DNA of 6,349 nucleotides from an uncultured Bacteroidota bacterium (GTDB lineage Bacteria > Bacteroidota > Bacteroidia > Chitinophagales > Chitinophagaceae), in NCBI GenBank assembly GCA_903913355.1, contig CAIWKU010000587.1:1-6349 (forward strand), read 5' to 3'. How positions within the stretch are numbered: the stretch's first letter is position 1; every line of letters starts with the position of its first letter. Made by a program: the position numbers and the translations under genes. Under the pieces are notes generated by a model. The model had not been told where the DNA came from. It was given only the letters and a program-made list of their open reading frames with translations, and did no database searches. Of the stretch, positions 1-6,320 are shown piece after piece.

Positions 1-194
1 GTAGATAATACTTCGGCACTGATATCTCCATCTACCAACTCACAAATTGCTTTATAATGCGCTGCAATGGCTGCTTCCCCTTTAATTCCCTCTTTGGCCA
101 TCAGGGAAGGATTGGTAGTAACCCCATCGAGTATGCCTAACTCATTCGCTTCTTTAATTTGCGCAAGATTTCCAGTGTCAATAAAAAATTTCAT
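1..194 (-). CDS. fsa: Transaldolase / fructose-6-phosphate aldolase, N-terminal part (3' end outside window)
   Basis: The first 64 residues are visible, starting at the ATG at 194-192 and running off the left edge. They read MKFFIDTGNLAQIKEANELG, followed by a segment with the motif GVTTNPSLMAKEG (residues 24-36). This is the signature of the small (about 215-220 aa) class I aldolase family that includes FSA and the MipB/TalC transaldolases. Asp6 and the TTNPS loop (Thr26, Asn28) match conserved active-site positions; the Schiff-base lysine lies beyond the window. Members move a dihydroxyacetone unit between sugar phosphates, or cleave fructose 6-phosphate, in the cytoplasmic pentose phosphate pathway. 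In Bacteroidota they usually act as the cell's transaldolase, so the symbol fsa follows family naming rather than proven activity. Residue 8 is Gly where family members usually have Ala. The gene lies just downstream of the SRP RNA terminator on the same strand. I see no clear promoter or Shine-Dalgarno in the T-rich leader. Confidence 0.93.
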   Translation of the reverse strand, partial: MKFFIDTGNLAQIKEANELGILDGVTTNPSLMAKEGIKGEAAIAAHYKAICELVDGDISAEVLS

Positions 195-224
195 ACAAAA
201 AGTATTTATGTAAAAAACTACCCC

Positions 225-247
225 AAAAAATCCCCTTAAGAAAGGGG
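225..247 (-). terminator. Rho-independent terminator of the SRP RNA gene
   Basis: Read on the minus strand, a 6-bp stem CCCCTT / AAGGGG (242-247 with 232-237) closes a 4-nt loop TCTT. One A and then six T (230-225) follow. It begins about 10 nt past the SRP RNA 3' helix and ends about 30 nt before the aldolase start codon, so it should end the ffs transcript and separate it from the aldolase gene. The stem is short but GC-rich at its base, and the T-tract is on the correct side. Confidence 0.75.
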
Positions 248-256
248 GAAAAAAAT

Positions 257-351
257 GGCAGGCTACTCACATCGCACCGCTACAACCGCTTATCCTTGCT
301 GCATTCCTGCCCTGGGGAGGTTCAGCAGGAGCTGGTCGTGTAAGACCTGCC
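257..351 (-). ncRNA. ffs: Signal recognition particle RNA, small bacterial type (4.5S)
   Basis: The minus strand encodes a hairpin RNA of about 95 nt. The ends pair as GGCAGG (351-346) with CCTGCC (262-257). The next helix pairs CTTACA with TGTGAG. The tip carries the Ffh-binding M-domain site: CAGG, a GCA/TGC stem closed by a GGAA tetraloop (loop at 307-304), then AGCA, the same arrangement as CAGG-UCC-GGAA-GGA-AGCA of E. coli 4.5S RNA. TCC/GGA and AACC/GGTT helices lie just below. There is no Alu domain, as expected for the small type. With Ffh and FtsY the RNA delivers nascent membrane and secreted proteins to the Sec translocon. The 5' end is inferred from the terminal helix and the -7 element; the 3' end could extend a few bases into the A/T run. 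Confidence 0.93.
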
Positions 352-355
352 GGCG

Positions 356-363
356 CAAAAGTA
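356..363 (-). promoter_or_regulatory. -7 element of the ffs promoter (Bacteroidota type)
   Basis: The minus strand reads TACTTTTG, an exact match to the Bacteroidota -7 consensus TAnnTTTG. It ends 4 nt before the first G of the terminal helix GGCAGG, so a start near 351 gives an RNA beginning at its closing helix. I find no TTG/TTTG at the usual 19-21 bp upstream, so the -33 element is weak or missing. The site lies 40 bp beyond the stop codon of the plug gene, so ffs need not depend on read-through from it. Confidence 0.6.
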
Positions 364-402
364 AGGATTGAAAAGTAATTTTCCCGTTTTTTAGTCCGAT
401 AC

Positions 403-1683
403 TTAAAACCCGGTACCTAGTGTTCTGGAATTGACACCGGATATTCCGATTAATTCATCATATCGGCTACTGAATGATCGATAATAAAACAAAATAGTAT
501 ACTCATTTTCTGTTTCCCAATAATTGCCTTCCGTTACAGATAGGTCTGCTTTTGCGTCAGGGTTTTTATTATCCTTTGTAACATATATATAGCTATAATA
601 CCCCTGCTTTAATAACAATGTTTTCGTATACATTCCCTTTTCTGCATCAAAATTCATTTTCGAAGAATCACCAACCTCGTTTGATGTCATTTCTCCAAGC
701 AGATAAACCGATTTGCCCTCAAATGACTGATTATTTTTAGGCACAAAACTAAAATGAACATAGGCATAATCTGTTTGCGACCATGGGTTCACAGACTCAG
801 TAGTATTGATTTCTTCCCACCCATTTCTGTCTCGATAAGATAGATAGCGTAACCCATTTCTCTCGGGATCAGGTTTGATAAATATGTCAGGCTGATCCCG
901 ATTACGATCAATTCTGTCTATCCGGTCAGACAGAAACCGAAAGCTCTGCAAATCGGCCCAGCGATATTCTTTACCTGCCGTAAAAAGACAATCCTGTTCT
1001 CCGCTATATTCCAAAACATTTCCCCTGATAAAACTTGGCTGAATATCCGTTATTGCATTATCCCAACGATTGTTCTGCAAAATGACCACTTTGCCTTGTT
1101 GCGGACTGAGTAAATTCAACTGCAATGTATTTACGGTAAACTGAAGTTTCTGGTGTGTACGCATCAGTTCTGTATCAAACGGTTGCTGTAATCTGGCGTT
1201 GATATTTACTCTCTTATCTACAATCATCATTCTTTTGGTAAAGGCGAGCTTAGTGTCGTCTGCATCAAGAAACACTTTCAACAAATAGTTTCCGCTTTTT
1301 ACAGGCAGACAACTCTTTTCAGGTAATAATGCCTCATAGTGGACATATTTGCTGGTTGCAATTGTTGAAAACCGATACTGGTCTAATCTGTTCTGTGTAA
1401 ACCCTTTGATATAATCAAACACATTGATATCCGCCTTTGTCCAATCGGCATTACACAATTCAAAGGAATAATAATAATTTTTCACCACCCCACTCAGGTC
1501 ATCAAAATGTAATTCCAACAAATCCTGAGAATTGAGTGCAATCATGGCCATACTTGACTGATTACCCTGTTGAAATAATTTAACACTATGTATTTCCGGC
1601 ATATATATATGATCCGGTATATCCTGGGCAACCCCAGAAATGGTTCCAAAACAACCTATCCAAAAACATACCAATGCACGCAT
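403..1683 (-). CDS. Type IX secretion system plug-family protein (DUF5103), exported
   Basis: The 426-aa product belongs to the DUF5103 / T9SS plug family of Bacteroidota. In the characterised Flavobacterium system, the plug protein closes the periplasmic opening of the SprA outer-membrane channel. Family hallmarks seen here are the N-terminal beta domain with NYYYSFELCNADWT (69-82), YIKGF (91-95), HYEALLP (115-121) and SGNYLLKVFLD (130-140). A central GKEYRWADLQSFRFLSDR (237-254) and a C-terminal ENEYTILFYYRSFSSRYDEL (392-411) follow. Residues 1-19 form a signal peptide, with likely cleavage at GVA|QD leaving an N-terminal Gln, common in this phylum. Cys11 is not in a good lipobox, so a soluble periplasmic protein is favoured. 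The ATG at 1683 is chosen because it begins the signal peptide. There is only a weak GGA upstream, normal in this phylum. A run DRIDRIDRNRD at 253-263 looks like a small local repeat. No other T9SS gene is in the window, so a direct SprA role is inferred from family. Confidence 0.88.
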   Translation of the reverse strand: MRALVCFWIGCFGTISGVAQDIPDHIYMPEIHSVKLFQQGNQSSMAMIALNSQDLLELHFDDLSGVVKNYYYSFELCNADWTKADINVFDYIKGFTQNRLDQYRFSTIATSKYVHYEALLPEKSCLPVKSGNYLLKVFLDADDTKLAFTKRMMIVDKRVNINARLQQPFDTELMRTHQKLQFTVNTLQLNLLSPQQGKVVILQNNRWDNAITDIQPSFIRGNVLEYSGEQDCLFTAGKEYRWADLQSFRFLSDRIDRIDRNRDQPDIFIKPDPERNGLRYLSYRDRNGWEEINTTESVNPWSQTDYAYVHFSFVPKNNQSFEGKSVYLLGEMTSNEVGDSSKMNFDAEKGMYTKTLLLKQGYYSYIYVTKDNKNPDAKADLSVTEGNYWETENEYTILFYYRSFSSRYDELIGISGVNSRTLGTGF

Positions 1684-1729
1684 AAAAATTGTCCATTTAT
1701 CATTGTGTACATGCTAAAACAGCTGAATT

Positions 1730-1741
1730 TTTGCCGGCAAA
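1730..1741. promoter_or_regulatory. 12-bp palindrome, possible operator at the plug-gene promoter
   Basis: TTTGCCGGCAAA is a perfect palindrome. On the minus strand it overlaps the end of the nearer -7 element TAGATTTG (1745-1738) and covers the expected transcription start of the plug gene, which is where a repressor site would sit. A perfect 12-bp palindrome can occur by chance, and I do not recognise it as the site of a known regulator. Confidence 0.25.
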
Positions 1742-1760
1742 TCTAATAGCAAATCTAATA
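1737..1760. repeat. Tandem 12-bp direct repeat, two perfect copies
   Basis: The unit GCAAATCTAATA occurs at 1737-1748 and again at 1749-1760 with no mismatch or spacer. Read on the minus strand each unit contains TAGATTTG, an exact Bacteroidota -7 element, so the repeat duplicates promoter material upstream of the plug gene. Two perfect adjacent copies suggest a recent slippage event. Confidence 0.9.
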
Positions 1761-1766
1761 ACAAAA
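1738..1766 (-). promoter_or_regulatory. Candidate promoter(s) of the plug gene
   Basis: Two -7 elements TAGATTTG lie on the minus strand at 1745-1738 and 1757-1750, one in each 12-bp repeat unit. A TTTTG at 1766-1762 sits 16 bp upstream of the gene-proximal copy, a little shorter than the usual 19-21 bp spacing. It is far too close (4 bp) to serve the distal copy. A start near 1732 would give a leader of about 50 nt before the ATG at 1683. The -7 matches are exact, but the -33 spacing is imperfect. Confidence 0.45.
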
Positions 1767-1901
1767 GACCTGCCTCTCTATGATAACTCTGCTCCTCTGC
1801 GGTGAACATTACGATAACCTATAGAGCCCCCGGACCAGTTTTTTGTAATACCCCTTCGTTACCTGCTTAAACTTACAACTTTTCACCTATCTACAATTGG
1901 T

Positions 1902-1933
1902 TTTGCTGCATTGCCCATCGGAATGTAGTTTTG
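1902..1933 (+). promoter_or_regulatory. Bacteroidota promoter of the LolE-like permease gene
   Basis: TTTG (1902-1905), 20 bp, then TAGTTTTG (1926-1933) match the Bacteroidota consensus (TTTG, 19-21 bp, TAnnTTTG) in both boxes and in spacing. Transcription would begin near 1938-1941, leaving about 15 nt of leader before the TTG at 1954. This is the best-formed promoter in the window, and it argues that the reading frame upstream of it is not translated. Confidence 0.65.
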
Positions 1934-1953
1934 AGTTCATTAAACCCTACCCA

Positions 1954-3186
1954 TTGAACCTGGCCTTACTTATTGCCAAACGAATCGCTTTTAACCGGCA
2001 AAAATCATTTTCTGGGTTTATTATACGTTTATCCATTGCGGCCACTTCTGTAAGTGTAATGGCCATGATTCTTACCCTTGCTTTTGTAAATGGGTTTCAA
2101 CAAACAGTCTCAGAAAAAGTATTCAGCTTCTGGGGACATGTACGGGTTCAAAAATATGAAGCCAGTAAATCAATTGTGGCGGAAGAAAGTCCGATTCAAA
2201 AAAATGACACGATTGAATCCATTATTCGTAAACAACCGGGTGTAAAACAGGTACAATTATTTGCTACAAAATCGGCAGTAATCGAAAAAAACAAAGAAAT
2301 CGAAGGGGTTTTACTGAAAGGGATAGAAAAAGAATATGATAGCACCCGGTTAAAGCCTTATTTGCTTCAGGGCCGTTGGCTTCACTTTGATGATTCGTTA
2401 TATAGCAGAGAAATATTGGTATCCCGGCAATTGGCATCACAGTTAAGAATCAAATTAAATGACACAGTAACCGTTTACTTTATTTCTGTTCTTGATGGTA
2501 CAAGAACTTATCGCAAACTTTCCGTTGCCGGAATTTATAAAACAGGAATTGAGGAATATGATAAGTTATTTATACTGGGAGATCTCCGTTTAATAAGAAG
2601 AGTAAATGGATGGGATGCAAGCCAGTCGGGTGGCTATGAAATTTTCCTGACAGATTACCACGATATTGATTCTGTTACTACCCAACTCGCAGATAAATTA
2701 CCCGCAGAATGGAGTAGTCGTAGCATTCGGGAAGTCTATCCGAATATTTTTGACTGGCTGAATATCCAGGATGTAAATAGGAATGTAATTTTTATTGTAA
2801 TGGCAGTAGTGGCCATCATCAACCTGATTACCTGCTTACTGATTCTGATCCTCGAAAGAACCCGTATGGTGGGTATCCTGAAAGCCCTGGGCGCCGGCAA
2901 TAGCCTGATAAAAAAAATATTTCTATACCATGCTTCTCTGATTACAATGGCTGGAATTGGAATAGGTTTTATGGGCGGGGTTGGTATCTGCCTGTTACAA
3001 AAATATACCGGCTTTATTCATCTCGATGAAACCGCCTATTATGTGTCTACCGCCCCGGTACAAATTATCTGGTGGCAGGTGATTGCTGTTTGTTTGTCAA
3101 CCGCCATCGTCTGCTATCTTTCCCTGATCATCCCTACCCTGCTGATTAAAAAAATCAACCCGGTAAAAGCCATTCAATTCCGTTAA
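1954..3186 (+). CDS. ABC transporter permease, LolC/LolE-like (FtsX/MacB fold)
   Basis: The 410-aa inner-membrane protein has the four-helix FtsX/MacB layout. A first helix (about residues 22-47) is followed by a large periplasmic domain (about 50-270), then three helices near 276-301, 326-347 and 371-396. Between helices 2 and 3 lies ERTRMVGILKALGA (301-314), the cytoplasmic coupling segment that contacts the ATPase in this superfamily. The short cytoplasmic N-terminus, beginning NLALLIAKRIAFNRQKSFSG after the initiator, resembles Bacteroidota proteins annotated as LolE/LolC, which release lipoproteins from the inner membrane. The frame is open from a TTG at 1897, but those 19 extra residues are unlike the family and overlap the promoter at 1902-1933, so I choose the TTG at 1954; no ATG occurs before the first helix. 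No ATPase (LolD) gene is adjacent, so the partner must be encoded elsewhere. Another FtsX-like substrate is possible; lipoprotein release is family inference. Confidence 0.87.
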   Translation: MNLALLIAKRIAFNRQKSFSGFIIRLSIAATSVSVMAMILTLAFVNGFQQTVSEKVFSFWGHVRVQKYEASKSIVAEESPIQKNDTIESIIRKQPGVKQVQLFATKSAVIEKNKEIEGVLLKGIEKEYDSTRLKPYLLQGRWLHFDDSLYSREILVSRQLASQLRIKLNDTVTVYFISVLDGTRTYRKLSVAGIYKTGIEEYDKLFILGDLRLIRRVNGWDASQSGGYEIFLTDYHDIDSVTTQLADKLPAEWSSRSIREVYPNIFDWLNIQDVNRNVIFIVMAVVAIINLITCLLILILERTRMVGILKALGAGNSLIKKIFLYHASLITMAGIGIGFMGGVGICLLQKYTGFIHLDETAYYVSTAPVQIIWWQVIAVCLSTAIVCYLSLIIPTLLIKKINPVKAIQFR

Positions 3187-3213
3187 CCAAAATACTGAAT
3201 GGGCAAGCCCGGT

Positions 3214-3942
3214 TTATTGTGTTTTCAGATGCGATACAATAATGCCCGTTGCCACCGCAGCATTCAAGGATTCAGCGCCGCCAATACGGGGAATGGTGAC
3301 AGGATGATCAATATAATTGAGTAATGTTTCACGAATCCCCTTTGCTTCATTCCCGATTATCAATACCGCTTCCTGTACCGCCGAATATTCATACAAGCTT
3401 TTCCCATTCAAAACCGCTCCAAAAACCGGTAACCGGTTATCCTGCAAAAATTCCGGCAAGGAGGTATAATGAAGGGCAACCCTGATAAAACTACCCATAG
3501 TTGCCTGTATCACTTTAGGGTTATACAATTCAACCGTATCCTCACTGGCTATTACTTGCTGAATACCAAACCAATCGGCTATTCGAATAATCGTACCCAG
3601 GTTGCCGGGGTCCTGTATACCATCCACCACCAATGTAAACAAATGATTTTCCTTGGTAATAACTGGTTGTGGCAACTGTTCTACAATAGCCAATACCTGG
3701 TTGGGTGATTGCAGCAGACTAATCTTCTCTAATTCCGCTTCTGTAACTACCTGTTTATCCTGGGTAAGGTTTGCATTTGCATCTACCCATTCTGCCAATC
3801 CATATATTTTTTTAACGGAATAATGGCTTTTCACTAATTCCGCTACCAGTTTGGTACCTTCGGCAATAAATAAGCCTTCTGCCTGTCTTTGTTTTTTCTG
3901 GCATAAACTTTGGATATATTTGAGCTCATTCTTGCTTAACAT
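3214..3942 (-). CDS. TrmH/SpoU-family RNA 2'-O-ribose methyltransferase
   Basis: The 242-aa product has the full two-domain layout of SpoU methyltransferases. An N-terminal L30e-like RNA-binding domain (about 1-95) contains FIAEGTKLVAEL (25-36) and LQSPNQVLAIV (77-87). A C-terminal SPOUT knot domain follows. Motif 1 is DGIQDPGNLGTIIRIADWFG (107-126) with Asn114 and catalytic-type Arg120. Motif 2 is VLIIGNEAKGI (193-203), and motif 3 is IPRIGGAESLNAAVATGI (217-234) with the Ser-Leu-Asn that holds S-adenosylmethionine in the trefoil knot. The enzyme methylates the 2'-OH of one rRNA or tRNA nucleotide in the cytoplasm. Sequence does not say which, so no specific name (rlmB, trmH, etc.) is given. 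Length is normal and the motifs are intact. It converges on the permease (27-bp gap) and diverges from tamL with 5 bp between start codons. I found no clear promoter for it within the start of tamL. Confidence 0.92.
   Translation of the reverse strand: MLSKNELKYIQSLCQKKQRQAEGLFIAEGTKLVAELVKSHYSVKKIYGLAEWVDANANLTQDKQVVTEAELEKISLLQSPNQVLAIVEQLPQPVITKENHLFTLVVDGIQDPGNLGTIIRIADWFGIQQVIASEDTVELYNPKVIQATMGSFIRVALHYTSLPEFLQDNRLPVFGAVLNGKSLYEYSAVQEAVLIIGNEAKGIRETLLNYIDHPVTIPRIGGAESLNAAVATGIIVSHLKTQ
3888..3922 (+). promoter_or_regulatory. Candidate promoter of tamL inside the start of the methyltransferase gene
   Basis: TATATTTG at 3915-3922 matches the -7 consensus TAnnTTTG exactly. TTTG at 3888-3891 lies 23 bp upstream, at the loose end of acceptable spacing. 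Transcription would start near 3928-3930 and give a leader of about 20 nt. The whole site lies within the first 55 bp of the oppositely oriented methyltransferase coding sequence, so the tamL leader would be antisense to its first codons. Confidence 0.5.
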
Positions 3943-3947
3943 TCACT

Positions 3948-6320
3948 ATGCGTTTAACGGTTAATACAGTAAATACCTTTTTTCTTTTCCTCTTTGTACT
4001 GGTTGCCGTCAGCTCCTGCAGTGTGGAAGAAAGAACCAGGGTAAAAGATTACCCGGTTAAAAAGCCATTTGTGTATAGCAATAAAATTAACCTTACCGGT
4101 AATATCTCCAAAGATGAGAAAAATAGGTTAACCCAGGAACTGGATAATTATTGGGACGATAGCTTACGGGCCAGGCGGATACAACAGGTATGGGTAAGAT
4201 ATGTTATCAAAAACCCACCTGCATTTGATTCTGTGAACATAAACCGCAGTATCAGTTATATGAACGCCTACCTGAATTCACAAGGGTATTATTATGCCAG
4301 TTTTAGCGATACCATCAAAATTGATACACTGCGAGACCAGTATCGTGCGAAAATTGCCGTGACCATCAAAGTGGGTAAGAATATTACCATTGACTCAGTT
4401 TCTTATGAATTGGGAGATAGTGTTCTACAAAAATTAACAAAAGCAGAAGAAAAAAACTCACTACTCAAAAAAGGTGCACCCTATACTATTCAGGGAATTG
4501 GTGCAGAATTAGACAGGCTGGTTAATCTATATCGCCAAAACGGGTATTATAAGTTTGCTAGAGAAGATATTTTTGCGCATGTGGATAGTAATAATGCCCA
4601 ATTGCTGCAATTAACCCTTGACCCTTTAAAACAGGCACAAATTATTGCAGAAGCGGCCAAAAGCAGAAAAGAAAATCCTGCCTGGGATATCAATATTGAA
4701 AAAAGACCCAATGTCGACTCTTCCAAACTGTACCAGTTTTATGTAGGAAAATTTTATTACTACCCTGAGACAAAGATTTCTGATATAACGGATAGTCTTC
4801 CTTACCAGACAGGGTTAAAAGAGTATCACCGTAATGAGATTACTATGCGGTATAAAAAAGGGCTTTTTACCTACCGCCCACTCAAGGAACATACCTATTT
4901 ACGAACAGGACAGTTATACGATGAGAATAGTTATTTCAAATCCATCAATTCACTGGGTCAAATAGGTGCCTGGCAACAGGTAGATGCAAAACCAATCCAA
5001 AGAGGTAAAGACACCCTGGATATTTATTTTTTTCTTGTGCCTTCGATAAAGCAAAATTATACGATAGACCTGGAAGGAAGCCGTAATACCTACACTTCAG
5101 ATCCCCTCCTGAATACTGATCTATTCGGGTTATCGACCAACCTGGCTTATAACAATAAGAATGTTTGGAAATCTGCTGTGCAATCACTCACCAATTTCAG
5201 AACAGGGGTTGAGTTGAATATCTTAAATAAGTCACAGGGACAGTTATTTCAGACCTTTCTGATCAGCCTGAGTCATACCTATGCGATTCCCTGGCTTGTT
5301 CAGCCTTTCAAGAATTGGAACCTGTTAGGCAAGGCAGACAATAAACGTACCCTATTCAATATTACAGGGTCCTATGTAGACCGCCAGGATTATTACCGTT
5401 TACGTTCATTGGTAACCAGCTGGGGATACGAATGGAAAAAAGGAAAAAATGTATGGTTATACAAACCATTAAATATTGAATTATATGGGATAGATAAATT
5501 GAAAAACCTGGATAGCCTGATTCTGAAAAATCCATTTTTGAAAGCCTCCTTCAATGAGGGTAAGATCATCAGCCAAAGTCTCTCTTTTATTAGAATAGCA
5601 AATTCTGCTAGCCATCCAAATATTACCCATAAAATCAGGTTGGGCATAGAAGAAGCCGGAGGTGTTTGGGGATTTTTTGATGCATTGAAAAACCAGTTTT
5701 ACCGCTATGTAAAACTAGAAGCAGAATACGATCAAACCATAAAGTTTAGAAAAACAGAATTGGCTTTTCGGGCCCTAGGTGGAGTAGGCTATAACTATGG
5801 AACGGATTCTGCTATTGGAAAAACCCTTCCCTTCTTTAAACAATTTTATGCCGGAGGGCCGTATAGTATGCGGGCCTGGGGATTACGTCAATTGGGATTG
5901 GGTAGTTCTTTACAAAGCGATACTTTATTATCAGATTACAGGGATCGTTTCGGAGATATGCAGTTGGAAGCAAATTTAGAATACCGTTTTCCGATAGCTA
6001 CCATTGCGAATTTTAAAATAAGCAGTGCCTTATTTACAGATATAGGCAATGTGTGGAATGTTAAAAAAAATAATTCTGATCCACAGGGACAATTCTCAAT
6101 AAAATCGCTGTTACACGATTTAGCCATTGGAATGGGAACCGGTCTAAGAATAGATTTTAATTATTTTATGATTCGACTGGATGCCGCGTATAAAGTAAAG
6201 GACCCTGCCCGACAATACAATGATGGATGGATGGAAAAAATCCAATATTCCGAAAAAAGATTTAATGGGGTATCCGTAAATAATGTCGCTTTCCAGTTAG
6301 GAATTGGTCTCCCCTTCTGA
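3948..6320 (+). CDS. tamL: TamL: lipidated TamA/BamA-family (Omp85) outer-membrane assembly protein
   Basis: The 790-aa protein is an Omp85-superfamily barrel with a lipoprotein signal. Residues 1-23 are the signal, with lipobox V-S-S-C and lipidated Cys24, which also fixes the ATG at 3948. Three POTRA-like regions follow at about 41-142, 144-227 and 262-367. The first two each carry the (Y)L..xxGYY helix end typical of POTRAs (YLNSQGYYYASF 108-119; LYRQNGYYKFARE 194-206). The 16-strand barrel spans about 368-790. It includes the loop-6 motif GGPYSMRAWGLRQLG (636-650), whose Arg642 corresponds to the invariant Arg of (V/I)RG(F/Y), plus LEYRFPI (677-683), FTDIGNVW (696-703) and a terminal Phe790 as in outer-membrane proteins. 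Lipidated TamA relatives are the Bacteroidota form, TamL, which works with inner-membrane-anchored TamB in outer-membrane assembly. A tamB gene would be expected just downstream but lies outside the window. The stop is doubled (TGA then TAA). Confidence 0.9.
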   Translation: MRLTVNTVNTFFLFLFVLVAVSSCSVEERTRVKDYPVKKPFVYSNKINLTGNISKDEKNRLTQELDNYWDDSLRARRIQQVWVRYVIKNPPAFDSVNINRSISYMNAYLNSQGYYYASFSDTIKIDTLRDQYRAKIAVTIKVGKNITIDSVSYELGDSVLQKLTKAEEKNSLLKKGAPYTIQGIGAELDRLVNLYRQNGYYKFAREDIFAHVDSNNAQLLQLTLDPLKQAQIIAEAAKSRKENPAWDINIEKRPNVDSSKLYQFYVGKFYYYPETKISDITDSLPYQTGLKEYHRNEITMRYKKGLFTYRPLKEHTYLRTGQLYDENSYFKSINSLGQIGAWQQVDAKPIQRGKDTLDIYFFLVPSIKQNYTIDLEGSRNTYTSDPLLNTDLFGLSTNLAYNNKNVWKSAVQSLTNFRTGVELNILNKSQGQLFQTFLISLSHTYAIPWLVQPFKNWNLLGKADNKRTLFNITGSYVDRQDYYRLRSLVTSWGYEWKKGKNVWLYKPLNIELYGIDKLKNLDSLILKNPFLKASFNEGKIISQSLSFIRIANSASHPNITHKIRLGIEEAGGVWGFFDALKNQFYRYVKLEAEYDQTIKFRKTELAFRALGGVGYNYGTDSAIGKTLPFFKQFYAGGPYSMRAWGLRQLGLGSSLQSDTLLSDYRDRFGDMQLEANLEYRFPIATIANFKISSALFTDIGNVWNVKKNNSDPQGQFSIKSLLHDLAIGMGTGLRIDFNYFMIRLDAAYKVKDPARQYNDGWMEKIQYSEKRFNGVSVNNVAFQLGIGLPF

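Noticed and set aside
213..220. Minus-strand TAGTTTTT as a promoter for the aldolase gene
   Set aside because: It lacks the final G of TAnnTTTG, has no -33 box at suitable spacing, and lies in a low-complexity T-rich run.
391..410. TTTTA...TAAAA inverted repeat at the end of the plug gene as its terminator
   Set aside because: The 5-bp all-A/T stem with a 10-nt loop is too weak to support.
3201..3210. GGGCAAGCCC in the 27-bp gap between the convergent permease and methyltransferase genes, as a shared terminator
   Set aside because: The 4-bp arms leave only a 2-nt loop, and no real T-tract follows on either strand.
3424..3438. Repeated ACCGGT blocks with inverted symmetry (CCGGTAACCGG)
   Set aside because: They lie inside the methyltransferase coding sequence and encode ordinary residues; the symmetry leaves only a 1-nt loop, so it is probably chance.
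3469..3708. Rightward open frame of 79 codons inside the methyltransferase gene
   Set aside because: It is antisense to a gene with intact SpoU motifs and has no recognisable domain; it is a shadow frame.
5393..5647. Leftward open frame of 84 codons inside tamL (and similar ones at 4945-5187, 5936-6127, 6161-6349, plus a rightward one at 5797-5979)
   Set aside because: All lie within the well-supported tamL coding sequence and show no family features.
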